Shown piece after piece: positions 1-11,616 of a DNA stretch of 64,000 nucleotides; position 1 is the first letter of the stretch, and each line of letters starts with the position of its first letter. This DNA is from Solibacillus sp. FSL W7-1436 (GTDB lineage: Bacteria; Bacillota; Bacilli; Bacillales_A; Planococcaceae): the NCBI RefSeq assembly GCF_038007305.1, contig NZ_JBBOWV010000001.1:1251501-1315500 (forward strand), in the 5' to 3' direction. Below the pieces are notes generated by a model, which made no database searches, was not told where the DNA came from, and was given only the letters and a program-made list of their open reading frames with translations. The translations under genes were made by a program, and so were the position numbers.

Positions 1-568
1 TAATTTTCGCTAAATTATCAAGCAGTGCAGTAGCCGCTTTTGAATCAAGTGCCCCTGTCGGCTCATCTGCAAATACAAGCGATGGATTCGATATTAGGGC
101 TCTTGCTGCAGATGTACGCTGCTTTTGACCACCGGAAATTTCGTTCGGATATTTTGTTAAGATATCTGTGATCCCTAAAATTGTTACGAGCTCCTGTAAA
201 CGTTGCTCTGCCGCTGCCTTTGGAATCGAACTGAGCGATAACGGCAATAGAATATTTTCCTTAACCGTTAATGTGTCCAGTAAATTATAGTCCTGGAAGA
301 TGAAGCCGAGCTCATCACGTCTAAACTTCGCTAATGTGCGCTCCTTCATCCCCTGGAGCTTTTGCCCATTAATTTCGACAAATCCGTCTGTCACTCGGTC
401 TATGGAGCAAAGTACATTTAATAATGTTGTTTTTCCGGAACCTGAAGCGCCCATTATACCGACAAATTCACCCTTTTCCACTTCCAGATCAATGCCTTTT
501 AATACTTCCTGTGCAAGCGAGCGCTTACCATATGTTTTTCGAACTTTACGTGCGATTAAAATGCTCAT
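1..568 (-). CDS. Bce-type ABC transporter ATP-binding protein (partial, runs off left edge)
   Basis: This is the N-terminal 189 residues of an ABC ATPase; the C-terminus lies outside the window. Seen: Walker [10 protein letters not shown] at about residues 40-48, Q-loop region FIFQDYNL, signature ISGGQKQR, Walker [13 protein letters not shown]. The ATG is preceded by an AAAGGA site. The MacB/BceA subfamily normally pairs with a large FtsX-like permease, which should be the next gene beyond the window. The adjacent histidine kinase and response regulator on the same strand are the usual partners, so the transporter probably exports, or frees the cell wall from, a peptide antibiotic. The substrate cannot be read from the ATPase. 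It starts 97 bp after the kinase stop codon, and a BceR-like operator lies in that gap. Confidence 0.93.
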   Translation of the reverse strand, partial: MSILIARKVRKTYGKRSLAQEVLKGIDLEVEKGEFVGIMGASGSGKTTLLNVLCSIDRVTDGFVEINGQKLQGMKERTLAKFRRDELGFIFQDYNLLDTLTVKENILLPLSLSSIPKAAAEQRLQELVTILGITDILTKYPNEISGGQKQRTSAARALISNPSLVFADEPTGALDSKAATALLDNLAKI

Positions 569-653
569 TGTTTCCCATCCTTTCTTGTTATTTTCATTTT
601 ACATGTTCGGTTAGTGGGAATCGTTTGATTTACATGACAAAAACGCGTGGTAA

Positions 654-669
654 GTGACAAGTTCGTCAC
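654..669 (-). promoter_or_regulatory. Candidate response-regulator operator (BceR-like dyad)
   Basis: Perfect inverted repeat gtgac-aagttc-gtcac, about 90-100 bp upstream of the ABC ATPase start and overlapping the last codons of the kinase. BceR-type regulators bind dyads close to TnACA-N4-TGTnA, and this site differs by one base. The position fits activation of the transporter genes separately from the two-component genes. No convincing -35/-10 pair was identified. Confidence 0.4.
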
Positions 670-1637
670 ATTCCAAGCGTTTTTTGATAATCATTCATTT
701 TCGGGAAAGTAATTTTTACAGAAGTACCTACCCCTTCTGTTGATTCGATTTCCAAAATTATATGCAGTGATTGTGCCGCGTGTTTAGCCAGGTACAGCCC
801 CATTCCTGTTGCAGAACTCGTTTCACGACCAATTGTTCCCGTGTAGGATTTGCGGAATACACGCGGCAAATCTTCACGCTTTATACCAATCCCGTCGTCT
901 TGAATGATGAGAACTGCCTGCTCATTAACAATTTGAGAGGATATTCGGATTTCTCCCCCTACATCACTGTACTTTACCGCATTTGATAATATTTGCCGTA
1001 CGATAAAACCTAGCCACTTTGCGTCTGATTGTACAGTCAGATCGTCCGCTTCCACATCAATGGCGATTTTCTTTTCAAAGCACCAGCTGCGCAGTGCCTT
1101 AATTTCCTGAATAAGAATATCCTTCACCTTTACTTTTTCAATTCGGTTATCAAGTTCGATTGTCATAAGACGTGTTGCATGAAGCTGCTGGTCTAATAAT
1201 AAATAAAGACGCAGCCATTCATTTTCAATGCGTTCCTTCACTACGCTTTTTTCCACTTTTTCCATCAACAGCTGCATTGCCGTTAATGGGGATTTCATTT
1301 CGTGTACCCAAGCTAAAAGTTCATCCTGCCGTTCTAGTACAATCTGCTTCTGTTCCTGTATTTTTGCATTCTTATCAGCCAGCTGCTCTTTATAATCTTC
1401 ATGAATAACGTCATAGTAATTTCCTTTAAACTTCGCATATGGCTTCATCAATTTTCTGTCTTTCATATAGCATAAACAGAAATAACCGGCGACGAGGGTA
1501 AACCAAATGATATTTAAATAGAGTAGTGACACATCATGGAAGCCTCTATCTAGAAATAATATTAAGTTCAAAAGCAGCTGCAGTAGTATTATAAACAGCA
1601 TTACGGATATATATTGTCTTATAAACAAGCGGATCAT
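666..1637 (-). CDS. Intramembrane-sensing histidine kinase (BceS-like)
   Basis: A 323-residue kinase. It has two N-terminal membrane helices (about 10-30 and 38-58) separated by fewer than ten residues, so there is almost no extracellular sensor domain. The phospho-acceptor region is ELLAWVHEMKSPLTA with His112. The C-terminal ATPase has an N-box (QILSNAVKYSD), a G1 box (DDGIGI) and a G2 box (GMGLYLAK). This is the layout of Bce-type kinases, which sense through their partner ABC transporter. Its ATG overlaps the stop of the response regulator by 4 bp (ATGA), so the two are translationally coupled. Ligand unknown. Confidence 0.95.
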   Translation of the reverse strand: MIRLFIRQYISVMLFIILLQLLLNLILFLDRGFHDVSLLYLNIIWFTLVAGYFCLCYMKDRKLMKPYAKFKGNYYDVIHEDYKEQLADKNAKIQEQKQIVLERQDELLAWVHEMKSPLTAMQLLMEKVEKSVVKERIENEWLRLYLLLDQQLHATRLMTIELDNRIEKVKVKDILIQEIKALRSWCFEKKIAIDVEADDLTVQSDAKWLGFIVRQILSNAVKYSDVGGEIRISSQIVNEQAVLIIQDDGIGIKREDLPRVFRKSYTGTIGRETSSATGMGLYLAKHAAQSLHIILEIESTEGVGTSVKITFPKMNDYQKTLGM

Positions 1638-2314
1638 GCATCCACCGCCAAATAGCCAAGGCCTTTTTTCGTTATGATTACATTGTGAAGACCAATATCC
1701 TCCAAACGCTGGCGTAGACGATTTACATTGACCGTTAATGTGTTGTCGTTTACGAAGCGCTCGTCATCCCATAATTTACGCATCAGTTCATCCCGGGAAA
1801 CGATTTGTCCTTTCGACTTGACCAACACCTTTAAAATAAACAGCTCATTTTTTGTTAGTTCTACCTGTTTGGCTTTATAGTGAACTATCGCGCGGTCATA
1901 ATGAATCTCTGCCCCATTCCATTTTTCAGTATCACTTTGCTGCGCTTCCTGATAATTATAAGCACGTCGGAGCAATGCTTGTACTTTTGCAACCAATACT
2001 TCTGTATGGAAAGGTTTCTGCACAAAGTCATCCGCACCCATTTGCATCGCCATGATCATATCCATCGGGTGGTCACGTGAAGAGAGAAATAAAATAGGGA
2101 CATTCGAAACTGCTCTTATTTCACGACACCAATGGAAACCGTCAAATGCAGGCAGCTGAATATCAATAATAACGAGCTGAGGCTCTTCTTCTTTAAACGT
2201 CACCATTATATGTTGAAAGTCTTTCGGTCCAATTACTTGTATATTCCACTGTGCTAATCGCTCGCCTATCAGTTCGAAAATGGAGACATCATCTTCTATT
2301 AATAATACCTTCAA
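1634..2314 (-). CDS. OmpR-family response regulator (BceR-like)
   Basis: A 226-residue protein with an N-terminal receiver domain: acidic pair Glu7/Asp8/Asp9, phospho-acceptor Asp51 in VIIDIQLP, and Lys of the FVQKPF motif near residue 100. A C-terminal winged helix follows at about 130-224. It is the first gene of the regulator-kinase-transporter module and overlaps the kinase start. It probably activates the downstream ABC transporter genes through the dyad found at 654-669. It is transcribed divergently from the LysR gene. Confidence 0.95.
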   Translation of the reverse strand: MKVLLIEDDVSIFELIGERLAQWNIQVIGPKDFQHIMVTFKEEEPQLVIIDIQLPAFDGFHWCREIRAVSNVPILFLSSRDHPMDMIMAMQMGADDFVQKPFHTEVLVAKVQALLRRAYNYQEAQQSDTEKWNGAEIHYDRAIVHYKAKQVELTKNELFILKVLVKSKGQIVSRDELMRKLWDDERFVNDNTLTVNVNRLRQRLEDIGLHNVIITKKGLGYLAVDA

Positions 2315-2432
2315 AGAACACCACTCCTTCTATATACTTCCATTATACAAAAAACTAACAGTCCAACCGTTACAAACTTTGCTATAATCAATTCAATTAC
2401 AGGAATTATAGGTGAAGAGGTGGGGAAAGAAT

Positions 2433-3320
2433 ATGGATCTGCGCCAAATCGAATACTTTGTTGAAGTAGCAAAGCATTTAAGTTTTACGAAGGCAGCTGC
2501 AACTTTGCACGTATCACAGCCATCCATTAGTAAAGCTATTCAAAATTTCGAGTCAGAGCTGGGTGTACCGTTATTTTACCGTTCATCCAAACAGCTTGAA
2601 CTGACGGATGCCGGTCAGGCCGTTCTTGTGAATTCGATGCAAGTACTCGAATCATTTCAAAACTTGCGTTCGGAGTTGACGGATCTGATGGAATTAAAGA
2701 AAGGTCAAATCCGCATTGGTATACCACCAATTGTAGGCGCCGAGTTTTTTTCAAAGTTGATCAGCTATTATAAAGAGCTAAATCCATATATCGAAATTTT
2801 ATTAACGGAAGTCGGAACAAAGCGTATACGTCAGGAAATTGAAGCTGGTGAACTGGATGTCGGGTTAGTGTGCAGTGTGACTTCCACGAACGAATCTTTG
2901 GAAACAATCCGTTTTTTAAAAGACCCTTTAATGTTAATCGTCCATGAGAGTCATCTTTTGGCAGCAAAAGAATCGATACAGCTAAGTAAGTTAGCGAACG
3001 AGACATTTATTATTTACCGGAAAGATTTTATTTTGTATGACCGCATTATCGAGGAGTGCTCCAAACAAGGGTTTTTCCCTACCATTGCCTGTGAAACGAC
3101 TCAGAAAGATTTATTTATTGAAATGGTTCAGGCAAAATTGGGGATTGCGCTGCTTCCGAAAAAGCTTGCCGAAAAAATCCCTTACAATTCAATCAAATGC
3201 ATCCCATTTCAGGAAGAAGCAATCCATCTTGAACTGGGTGTTACGTGGAAGAAAAATAAATACTTGCCTTTTGCAGTACGGGAATTTATTAAACTTGCCC
3301 GGGAATTTGTCTCCCAATAG
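2433..3320 (+). CDS. LysR-family transcriptional regulator
   Basis: A 295-residue LysR-type regulator. The start chosen is the ATG at 2433 (MDLRQIEYFVEVAKHLSF), preceded by a good AGGTGGGGAAA site; a GTG at 2412 is also in frame but would add seven residues ahead of the normal family start. The N-terminal helix-turn-helix (about 1-60, KAAATLHVSQPSISKAI) and the substrate-binding domain (about 90-290) are both full. These proteins usually act on a divergent or adjacent gene. Here the divergent neighbour is the Bce-like response regulator, which is an unusual target, so the regulon is not evident. The closest named relatives may be CidR/YwqM-type or CzcR-like regulators, but no specific identity is claimed. 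Confidence 0.9.
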   Translation: MDLRQIEYFVEVAKHLSFTKAAATLHVSQPSISKAIQNFESELGVPLFYRSSKQLELTDAGQAVLVNSMQVLESFQNLRSELTDLMELKKGQIRIGIPPIVGAEFFSKLISYYKELNPYIEILLTEVGTKRIRQEIEAGELDVGLVCSVTSTNESLETIRFLKDPLMLIVHESHLLAAKESIQLSKLANETFIIYRKDFILYDRIIEECSKQGFFPTIACETTQKDLFIEMVQAKLGIALLPKKLAEKIPYNSIKCIPFQEEAIHLELGVTWKKNKYLPFAVREFIKLAREFVSQ

Positions 3321-3324
3321 AAAA

Positions 3325-3363
3325 GTTGCCTAGAAAGTGAAAGTTTCATATTTTCTAGGCAAC
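3325..3363 (-). terminator. Terminator between convergent LysR and chemoreceptor genes
   Basis: A 12-bp perfect stem, gttgcctagaaa / tttctaggcaac. On the minus strand it is followed by TTTTC, directly after the chemoreceptor stop codon. It may also serve the plus strand. Confidence 0.8.
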
Positions 3364-3367
3364 CATC

Positions 3368-4189
3368 TTATAATTTACTTGCATATTTATTTAACTGTGC
3401 TGACATTGTCTGAATTTCCTTTACAAAATCGGAAACCTGTTGAATGGATTCACTTTGTAAGGTTCCGATAGCGGAAATTTCAGCAATGGAGTTCGTAATT
3501 TTCTGTGTAGCTTCATTGATTTGATTCATCGTTTCTCTAATTTTTTGTGTTGATTCAATTGTTTCTTTTGAAAATTTGCGGATTTCCGTTGCTACCACTT
3601 CAAAGCCTCTCCCTTTTTCACCTGCACGTGCAGCTTCGATTGCGGCATTTAAACCGAGCAAATTTGTTTGATCAGCCATACGTTTTAACAATGTTAAAAT
3701 TTCGGAAGTCTGTTGAACATTCTTTTCAGCCTGCTTTGATTGCTGCAGCAACTCGTTTGCCGACTCTTTTAAGCTTGTAGAACCATCCGCTATACTTCCG
3801 ATCTGTTCGTTCGCTTGTGTTAAAGAACCCGTTATTGCTTGGGAAATTTCTATTAATTCCGAATGCTTTCTTACTTGGACAGCAATTCCTCCAATTGTTT
3901 TACCCGTCTTATCGTATATTGGCGTTGCAGTTCCGATAAATTCAAAACCATAATAATCAGCTGGCACAAAGGCTTCCAAACGGCGGTTTTTCTTTAGTGC
4001 TATCATTAGCGGTTCTTCATGATGTAATTGTTGATCTACTTGTATTTTCAGATCTAAATCTTTTGCAGGGAAATAGGCTACAAACTTTTCCAGGTTACAT
4101 ACGGCAATTGATATGTCTGTTGGAATTGCTTCTTTCATAATCGGTATCGATAAAATAAGTGCATCTAAGGATTCAATTCTGTTTTGCAT
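3368..4189 (-). CDS. Soluble methyl-accepting chemotaxis-like protein (YfmS type)
   Basis: A 273-residue receptor without any membrane segment. Residues about 1-115 form a small PAS/Cache-like sensor region with the [20 protein letters not shown] stretch. The rest is a short coiled-coil signalling domain with the highly conserved hairpin tip ([20 protein letters not shown] and [16 protein letters not shown]). No HAMP domain is present. B. subtilis YfmS is a soluble receptor of similar size, and this looks like the same type. An extended -10 (TGGTATAAT, 4235-4243) lies about 50 bp upstream of the ATG. The ligand is unknown. It would act with the CheA/CheW array, which is not in this window. 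Confidence 0.88.
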   Translation of the reverse strand: MQNRIESLDALILSIPIMKEAIPTDISIAVCNLEKFVAYFPAKDLDLKIQVDQQLHHEEPLMIALKKNRRLEAFVPADYYGFEFIGTATPIYDKTGKTIGGIAVQVRKHSELIEISQAITGSLTQANEQIGSIADGSTSLKESANELLQQSKQAEKNVQQTSEILTLLKRMADQTNLLGLNAAIEAARAGEKGRGFEVVATEIRKFSKETIESTQKIRETMNQINEATQKITNSIAEISAIGTLQSESIQQVSDFVKEIQTMSAQLNKYASKL

Positions 4190-4291
4190 TTTAACTCTCT
4201 TCTTTCCTATTACTAAAATTACTATATTGTGACTATTATACCACCAATGCTGTAAATTAAGTGAAACTCCGCTAACTTTTAACAGTTAAAC

Positions 4292-4325
4292 GAAAAAAAC
4301 TACTATCTCAGAAGAAATAGTAGTT
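4292..4325 (-). terminator. Terminator of malate synthase gene
   Basis: Stem aactactat / atagtagtt followed on the minus strand by seven T residues, just after the glcB stop codon. Confidence 0.9.
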
Positions 4326-4335
4326 GCTTAGAAAT

Positions 4336-6513
4336 TTACGCATTCACTTTTTGCTTTGCTTTAGCTTCAATACGCTTTTTGTGTAAAATTGGTTCTGTGT
4401 ATCCGTTAGGCTGATCATAACCTTTAAATATTAATTCGCTTGCCGCTTGGAAAGCTACAGACTCATCGTAGTTTGCAGACATTGGCGAGTATTCCGGATC
4501 TTCGGCATTTTGTTCATCTACAACTTTTGCCATGCGGTTTAACGATTCTTCTATCTGCTCTTTCGTACAAATACCGTGATGCAGCCAGTTTGCCACATGC
4601 TGACTTGAAATACGCAGTGTAGCACGGTCTTCCATTAAGCCGATATCATTAATGTCCGGCACTTTCGAACAACCTACTCCATGTTCCACCCAACGCACAA
4701 CATAGCCTAGAATCCCTTGTATATTATTATCAAGCTCATTTTGAATCTCCTCAGGTGACCAGTCTGTATTTGCCGCTACCGGAATTTCCAAAATTGCATC
4801 CCGTAAATCTTCAGATGTCTCAATGCCTTTTTGAACATCTTTTACATTTACTTCATGATAATGCGTTGCATGTAAAGTTGCGGCTGTAGGTGATGGAACC
4901 CAGGCAGTGTTCGCCCCTGCTTTCGGGTGGTTAACTTTTTGTTCGATCATATCCGCCATTAAGTCAGGCATTGCCCACATACCTTTACCGATTTGTGCAC
5001 GTCCTTGCAAGCCCGCATTTAAACCAACAACGACATTTGACTTCTCATATGAAGTAAGCCAAGTGGAAGTTTTCATTTCACCTTTGCGAATCATCGGGCC
5101 TGCTTCCATCGATGTATGGATTTCATCACCTGTACGATCCAGGAAACCAGTATTAATAAATACGATACGATTTTTCACTTCTCGAATACACGCTTTCAAG
5201 TTTAGTGATGTACGACGCTCTTCATCCATAACACCAATCTTTAAAGAGAAACGTTCCAATCCGATTAGATCTTCTACACGTTCAAACAGTTTATTTGCAA
5301 ACGCTACTTCCTTTGAGCCATGCATTTTCGGTTTTACAATATAAATGGAACCTTTTTGCGAGTTTTTGTACTGACCATTACCGATTACTTCATGCTTTGC
5401 TATTAAGCTCGTTACAACTCCGTCCATAATTCCTTCAGGTACTTCGCTGCCATCTTTATCTAAAATAGCCGGATTTGTCATCAAATGACCTACATTGCGG
5501 ATAAACATCAGCGAACGGCCATTTAATGTTACCGTTTCGCCATTAACTCCTGTATATATACGGTCAGGATTTAATGTACGTGTTACCGTTTTTGAACCTT
5601 TTTCAAAAGTCGCTGTCAAATCGCCTTTCATTAACCCTAACCAGTTCGCATAAACTTCTACTTTATCTTCTGCATCTACTGCCGCCACCGAATCCTCGCA
5701 GTCCATAATTGTAGTAATTGCGGATTCCAAATAGATATCTTTTACGCCGGCTGCATCATCTTTTCCGATTGGATGATTGCGGTCAATTTGAATTTCAATG
5801 TGCAAATCATTATTTTTCAGTAAAACAGCAGTCGGCTGTTCTGCTGTACCTTGATAGCCCACTAACTTTTCAGGTTCTGACAATGTCGTTGTTTCACCAT
5901 TTGCAAGTATCACAACTAATTTGCCTTCTGCAATTTTATAAGTTACCGCTTCTTTATGTGAGGCTGCCGTTAAAGGAGCAGCTTGATCTAAAAACTTCTT
6001 CGCATACGCGATTACCTTGTTACCACGTATCGGATTATAACCTTTACCTGCTTCAGCACCATCTTCATTACTGATGGCATCTGTACCATAAAGTGCATCA
6101 TAGAAACTTCCCCAACGTGCATTTGCAGCATTAATCGCATAACGTGCATTGCTTACAGGTACAACTAATTGCGGACCTGCCTGATATGCAATTTCTGCAT
6201 CAACGTTTTCAGTTTCCACCCGGAAATCTTCTACTTTAGGTTCGACGTAACCGATTTCTTCTAAAAATGCTTTATAGTCGGCAAATTGGAAATTCCCCTT
6301 ATTTCCTTTATGCCACTCATTAATTTGTGTCTGCAGTGTATCACGCTTAGCAAGCAAATCCTTGTTTTCAGGAGCCAGCTCATGAACCAGCTGATCGAAA
6401 CCATCCCAAAATGCCGTTTGCTCTACTCCGCTATTCGGTAATACTTGTTCATTAATAAACTCAAATAATACTTCTGCTACTTGTAAGTTCCCCACTTGCA
6501 CATAATTTGTCAC
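4336..6513 (-). CDS. glcB: Malate synthase G
   Basis: A 725-residue enzyme that condenses glyoxylate with acetyl-CoA to give malate. The length fits the monomeric G isoform (about 723 residues), not the shorter A form. Seen: [15 protein letters not shown] (Mg/active-site acidic cluster at about 271-285), the catalytic arginine in [14 protein letters not shown] (Arg339), and the GCSKVPD and [11 protein letters not shown] stretches carrying the catalytic aspartate. The start is GTG with AAAAGGGGGA upstream. A TATAAT sits at 6578-6583 without a clear -35. It is a single-gene unit bounded by terminators. No isocitrate lyase or glycolate oxidase is nearby, so the glyoxylate source cannot be decided here. 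Confidence 0.96.
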   Translation of the reverse strand: MTNYVQVGNLQVAEVLFEFINEQVLPNSGVEQTAFWDGFDQLVHELAPENKDLLAKRDTLQTQINEWHKGNKGNFQFADYKAFLEEIGYVEPKVEDFRVETENVDAEIAYQAGPQLVVPVSNARYAINAANARWGSFYDALYGTDAISNEDGAEAGKGYNPIRGNKVIAYAKKFLDQAAPLTAASHKEAVTYKIAEGKLVVILANGETTTLSEPEKLVGYQGTAEQPTAVLLKNNDLHIEIQIDRNHPIGKDDAAGVKDIYLESAITTIMDCEDSVAAVDAEDKVEVYANWLGLMKGDLTATFEKGSKTVTRTLNPDRIYTGVNGETVTLNGRSLMFIRNVGHLMTNPAILDKDGSEVPEGIMDGVVTSLIAKHEVIGNGQYKNSQKGSIYIVKPKMHGSKEVAFANKLFERVEDLIGLERFSLKIGVMDEERRTSLNLKACIREVKNRIVFINTGFLDRTGDEIHTSMEAGPMIRKGEMKTSTWLTSYEKSNVVVGLNAGLQGRAQIGKGMWAMPDLMADMIEQKVNHPKAGANTAWVPSPTAATLHATHYHEVNVKDVQKGIETSEDLRDAILEIPVAANTDWSPEEIQNELDNNIQGILGYVVRWVEHGVGCSKVPDINDIGLMEDRATLRISSQHVANWLHHGICTKEQIEESLNRMAKVVDEQNAEDPEYSPMSANYDESVAFQAASELIFKGYDQPNGYTEPILHKKRIEAKAKQKVNA

Positions 6514-6651
6514 TATAAATCCCCCTTTTGAATGAACATTTCTAATAACTAATTAGAATCCCCTGTTCTTACGTTCTATTATACAAGAGTCATGATATAT
6601 AAATGAAATACATATATTGAATAAACATTATGCTTTTACGCTATAAAGGGT

Positions 6652-6689
6652 ATAAAAAAAACACCTTGCAAGCGTCCCTGCAAGGTGTT
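6652..6689 (-). terminator. Terminator of the str operon after tuf
   Basis: Stem aacaccttgca / tgcaaggtgtt followed on the minus strand by eight T residues, 28 bp after the tuf stop codon. It marks the end of the rplGB-rpsL-rpsG-fusA-tuf unit. Confidence 0.93.
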
Positions 6690-6716
6690 CTTTGAAAATT
6701 AGCGATTAAGCTAAAA

Positions 6717-7904
<1,188 letters not shown>

Positions 7905-7963
7905 TAGAAAATGCCTCCTCAGAGATATGTTTTATTTTTTTTAAAATTATTTATTCTAAGATG

Positions 7964-7994
7964 CCGACTATAAACGGGCCCCATCTATAGTCAG
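7964..7994 (-). other. Hairpin in fusA-tuf gap
   Basis: Inverted repeat gactata / tatagtc (7966-7972 and 7986-7992) in the 140-bp gap, extendable by two outer pairs with one wobble. On the minus strand an AT-rich stretch, not a clean T-run, follows. It could be an RNA-processing or attenuation element. Confidence 0.35.
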
Positions 7995-8044
7995 TCAATC
8001 ATAGCTTACAAATTATTTATACTTGATGCAAGGTGAAATTTCAA

Positions 8045-10123
8045 TTATTCACCTTTATTTTTTTTGATGATATCTTCTGCAATTGATTTTGGTACTTCTT
8101 CATAGTGATCGAACACCATTGAGAATACACCGCGACCTTGAGTTGCAGAACGTAAAGTTGTAGCATATCCGAACATTTCAGATAGTGGAACCATAGCACG
8201 TACTACTTGAGAGTTACCACGAGCTTCCATACCCTCTACGCGACCGCGACGAGCAGTAATGTTACCCATAATATCACCAAGGTACTCTTCTGGAATTACA
8301 ACTTCTACTTTCATCATTGGCTCTAAGATAACTGGGTTACATTTTTTAGCTGCTTCTTTTAATGCCATAGATGCAGCGATTTTGAACGCCATTTCACTTG
8401 AGTCAACGTCATGGTAAGAACCGAATACTAATTTCGCTTTAATGTCGATTAGTGGGTAACCAGCAACAACACCACGGTCAAGAGAGTCACGTAGACCCGC
8501 TTCTACTGCAGGGATGTATTCACGAGGTACAACACCACCAACGATAGCGTTTTCGAATTCGAAACCTTTACCCTCTTCGTTTGGAGAGAACTCGATCGTT
8601 ACGTCACCGTATTGACCGCGACCACCAGATTGACGAGAGAATTTACCTTGAACTTTAGCTTCGCTACGGAATGTTTCACGGTAAGATACCATTGGAGCAC
8701 CCACGTTAGCTTCTACTTTAAATTCACGTTTCATACGGTCAACTAAGATATCAAGGTGAAGTTCACCCATACCAGAGATGATTGTTTGACCTGTTTCAGT
8801 GTCAGTATGAGCACGGAATGTTGGATCTTCTTCTTGTAGTTTTTGTAAAGCTTGACCCATTTTATCTTGGTCAGCTTTAGATTTTGGTTCTACAGAAAGA
8901 GAGATTACTGGCTCTGGGAAGTCCATTGACTCTAAGATAACAAGGTTTTTCTCATCACATAGAGTATCACCTGTTGTAGTATCTTTAAGACCTACAGCAG
9001 CAGCGATGTCACCAGAATATACTTTTGCGATCTCTTCACGAGAGTTAGCGTGCATTTGTAGGATACGTCCTACACGTTCACGTTTACCTTTAGAAGAGTT
9101 TTGTACGTAAGAACCTGCTTCTAATGTACCTGAGTACACACGGAAGAATGTTAACTTACCTACGAATGGGTCTGTCATTACTTTGAAAGCAAGAGCTGAG
9201 AATGGCTCTTCATCAGAAGAATGACGGATGATTTCTTCTTCGCCGTCAACGTCAGTACCTTTAATAGCTTCTACGTCAGTTGGAGCTGGTAAGAATGCTA
9301 CAGCAGCATCTAACATTTTACGAACACCTTTGTGTTTGAATGCTGTACCACAAAGAACTGGGTAGAATTCTACCGCGATAGTCGCTTTACGGATAGCCGT
9401 TTTTAATTCTTCTTTAGAAATCTCTTCGCCTTCTAAGTATTTCTCCATAAGTTCTTCATCAACACTTGCAACAGCGTCGATTAATTTCTCACGGTACTCT
9501 TCAGCTTGGTCTTTGTATTCTGCTGGAATTTCACCAACAGTTACATCAGTACCTAAATCGTTACCATAGAACGTTGCGTTCATTTCGATTAAGTCGATAA
9601 TTCCTGAGAAGTCATCTTCAGCACCGATCGGTAATTGGATTGGGTGAGCATTAGCTTGTAAACGCTCATGTAATGTACCTACAGAATATAGGAAGTCTGC
9701 ACCCATTTTATCCATCTTGTTGATGAATACGATACGAGGAACTCCGTATGTTGTAGCTTGACGCCATACTGTTTCAGTTTGAGGCTCAACACCTGATTGA
9801 GCATCTAATACTGTTACTGCACCATCAAGTACACGTAGAGAACGTTCAACTTCAACTGTGAAGTCTACGTGCCCTGGAGTATCGATGATGTTAATACGGT
9901 GACCGTCCCATTGAGCTGTTGTTGCAGCAGAAGTGATCGTGATACCACGCTCTTGCTCTTGCTCCATCCAGTCCATTTGAGCTCCACCATCGTGAGTTTC
10001 ACCGATTTTGTGAATCTTACCAGTGTAATAAAGGATACGCTCCGTTGTTGTTGTTTTACCAGCATCAATGTGAGCCATGATCCCAATATTACGAGTATTC
10101 TCTAGAGAGAATTCGCGTTTCAT
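8045..10123 (-). CDS. fusA: Elongation factor G
   Basis: A 692-residue translocation GTPase, full length. Seen: G1 [12 protein letters not shown] near residue 17, G2 region with [11 protein letters not shown]3 DTPGHVDF, G4 NKMDK, domain IV/V including [15 protein letters not shown] and [13 protein letters not shown]. Good SD (GAAGGAGAAA) before ATG. It lies between rpsG (81-bp gap with a terminator-like hairpin) and tuf. Confidence 0.99.
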   Translation of the reverse strand: MKREFSLENTRNIGIMAHIDAGKTTTTERILYYTGKIHKIGETHDGGAQMDWMEQEQERGITITSAATTAQWDGHRINIIDTPGHVDFTVEVERSLRVLDGAVTVLDAQSGVEPQTETVWRQATTYGVPRIVFINKMDKMGADFLYSVGTLHERLQANAHPIQLPIGAEDDFSGIIDLIEMNATFYGNDLGTDVTVGEIPAEYKDQAEEYREKLIDAVASVDEELMEKYLEGEEISKEELKTAIRKATIAVEFYPVLCGTAFKHKGVRKMLDAAVAFLPAPTDVEAIKGTDVDGEEEIIRHSSDEEPFSALAFKVMTDPFVGKLTFFRVYSGTLEAGSYVQNSSKGKRERVGRILQMHANSREEIAKVYSGDIAAAVGLKDTTTGDTLCDEKNLVILESMDFPEPVISLSVEPKSKADQDKMGQALQKLQEEDPTFRAHTDTETGQTIISGMGELHLDILVDRMKREFKVEANVGAPMVSYRETFRSEAKVQGKFSRQSGGRGQYGDVTIEFSPNEEGKGFEFENAIVGGVVPREYIPAVEAGLRDSLDRGVVAGYPLIDIKAKLVFGSYHDVDSSEMAFKIAASMALKEAAKKCNPVILEPMMKVEVVIPEEYLGDIMGNITARRGRVEGMEARGNSQVVRAMVPLSEMFGYATTLRSATQGRGVFSMVFDHYEEVPKSIAEDIIKKNKGE

Positions 10124-10164
10124 AGGAAATTTCTCCTTCCATATTGGGTTAACTGTATAGATGG

Positions 10165-10200
10165 TAAAAATCTTGGCCCTAGCATTGCTAGAGCAAAGAT
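10165..10200 (-). terminator. Terminator-like hairpin between rpsG and fusA
   Basis: On the minus strand the arms atctt..ctag / ctag..aagat form an almost continuous 13-bp stem with a five-base loop, followed by TTTTT. It sits inside the str operon, so it probably attenuates and does not end transcription. Confidence 0.6.
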
Positions 10201-10204
10201 CAAA

Positions 10205-10675
10205 TTACCAACGGTAGTGAGCGAATGCTTTGTTCGCTTCTGCCATTTTGTGCATATCTTCACGTTTCTTAACTGAAGCACCTGTGTTGTTAGATGCATC
10301 TAAGATTTCGTTAGCTAAGCGCTCTTCCATCGTTTTTTCTCCACGAAGACGAGCGTAGTTTACTAAATAACGTAAACCTAAAGTTGTACGACGTTCTGGA
10401 CGAACTTCTACTGGTACTTGGTAGTTAGAACCACCAACACGACGAGCACGTACTTCTAATACAGGCATTACGTTGTTTAATGCAGCTTCAAATACTTCTA
10501 AAGCATTTTGACCCGAACGCTCTTGAACTAATTCGAAAGCTCCGTATAAAATCTTTTGAGAAGTACCTCTTTTACCATCAATCATCATTTTGTTGATTAA
10601 ACGAGTTACTAGTTTTGAATTATAAAGTGGATCTGGTAACACGTCACGTTTGGAAACAGGACCTTTACGAGGCAT
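10205..10675 (-). CDS. rpsG: 30S ribosomal protein S7
   Basis: A 156-residue primary 16S rRNA-binding protein of the small-subunit head. The start is the ATG of [16 protein letters not shown] at 10675, six codons inside the longest frame, because GAAAGGAGGAAAAC lies just upstream. The length equals the bacterial norm. It ends with the typical [14 protein letters not shown]. It sits between rpsL (41-bp gap) and fusA. Confidence 0.99.
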   Translation of the reverse strand: MPRKGPVSKRDVLPDPLYNSKLVTRLINKMMIDGKRGTSQKILYGAFELVQERSGQNALEVFEAALNNVMPVLEVRARRVGGSNYQVPVEVRPERRTTLGLRYLVNYARLRGEKTMEERLANEILDASNNTGASVKKREDMHKMAEANKAFAHYRW

Positions 10676-10716
10676 GTGTTTTCCTCCTTTCAAATCGTTG
10701 TATATTTAAACTTAAA

Positions 10717-11136
10717 TTATTTTTTTTCTTTAGGGCGTTTAGTACCGTATTTAGAACGAGATTGTAAACGACCGTTAACACCAGCTGTATCAAGTGCACC
10801 ACGAACGATGTGGTAACGTACTCCAGCTAAGTCTTTTACGCGTCCGCCACGGATAAGAACTACACTGTGTTCTTGTAAGTTGTGACCTTCACCTGGGATA
10901 TACGCAGTAACCTCAAGTTGGTTAGTTAAGCGTACACGAGCGTATTTACGTAAAGCCGAGTTCGGTTTACGTGGTGTCATTGTACCTACACGAGTACAAA
11001 CTCCGCGTTTTTGAGGAGACTTAACGTCAGTTAAAGATTTTTTAAATGAGTTATATCCTTTGTTTAACGCTGGAGATTTTGATTTCGTGCTTTTAGATTG
11101 ACGAGGCTTACGTACTAATTGGTTAATTGTAGGCAT
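10717..11136 (-). CDS. rpsL: 30S ribosomal protein S12
   Basis: A 139-residue decoding-centre protein. Seen: [15 protein letters not shown] start, [26 protein letters not shown] (the Lys residues associated with streptomycin resistance are wild type here, as is the later [11 protein letters not shown] loop with Lys replaced by Asn-Leu context normal for Bacillales). GGGAGGACAAATCG SD precedes the ATG. Confidence 0.99.
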   Translation of the reverse strand: MPTINQLVRKPRQSKSTKSKSPALNKGYNSFKKSLTDVKSPQKRGVCTRVGTMTPRKPNSALRKYARVRLTNQLEVTAYIPGEGHNLQEHSVVLIRGGRVKDLAGVRYHIVRGALDTAGVNGRLQSRSKYGTKRPKEKK

Positions 11137-11216
11137 CGATTTGTCCTCCCTTCATTTTTTCCTTGTTTCAATACCACACATCCAGGTGGTTCATTTTTTG
11201 GGTAAAAACAAAGTCT

Positions 11217-11233
11217 TTGTGTATTTTACACAA
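11217..11233 (-). other. 17-bp palindrome just after rplGB
   Basis: ttgtgta-ttt-tacacaa, a perfect dyad four bases after the rplGB stop codon. On the minus strand AGACTTTGTTTTT follows. It may be a weak attenuator or an mRNA-stabilising hairpin ahead of rpsL. Confidence 0.4.
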
Positions 11234-11236
11234 AAA

Positions 11237-11488
11237 CTACATCGCAGTAATCGCAACAACTGCAGCTCCAACATGAATGCCGCAAGCTTTACCAAGTTCT
11301 TTCTTTGAATCGACGTAATTGACTGGTACACCGATTTCTTTCGCGAGAAGAATGGCCGGATCGGTTACCCATTTGTCTGCATCGATTGCGACAAAAAGAG
11401 CTGTTACTTGTCCAGCATACATTGCTTTCACTGCTTGCTTTATACCTATGATTGTTTTACTGGCCTGTTTTACTTGATCGTAAGACAT
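11237..11488 (-). CDS. rplGB: L7Ae-family K-turn-binding protein (YbxF)
   Basis: An 83-residue L7Ae/L30e/S12e-fold protein, ending in LGKACGIHVGAAVVAITAM, the family signature. B. subtilis YbxF binds kink-turn RNA and is encoded at this same place. Two ATGs lie close together. The second (MSYDQVKQASK, 11488) is chosen because the AGGAGG is 8 bases from it but only 2 bases from the first. It is the first gene of the str unit, with its own promoter upstream. Confidence 0.95.
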   Translation of the reverse strand: MSYDQVKQASKTIIGIKQAVKAMYAGQVTALFVAIDADKWVTDPAILLAKEIGVPVNYVDSKKELGKACGIHVGAAVVAITAM

Positions 11489-11533
11489 TTTCATATCCTC
11501 CTAAGTACAGACAGTTAACTATCAACCTTCAAT

Positions 11534-11562
11534 ATATTATCATTCCAAACTTACACTGTCAA
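11534..11562 (-). promoter_or_regulatory. SigA promoter for rplGB-rpsL-rpsG-fusA-tuf
   Basis: On the minus strand TTGACA (11557-11562), a 17-bp spacer, then TAATAT (11534-11539), about 46 bp upstream of the rplGB start. With the hairpin after rpoC it separates the str operon from rpoBC. Confidence 0.85.
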
Positions 11563-11616
11563 CAGATTTCTTATGAAAGTATGTTTGTTAATTTTTAATT
11601 CAAGGAAATTTCAAAG

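Noticed and set aside
2412-2432. GTG start of the LysR regulator, giving seven more residues
   Set aside because: The ATG at 2433 has a better-placed AGGTGGGG site and gives the normal family N-terminus.
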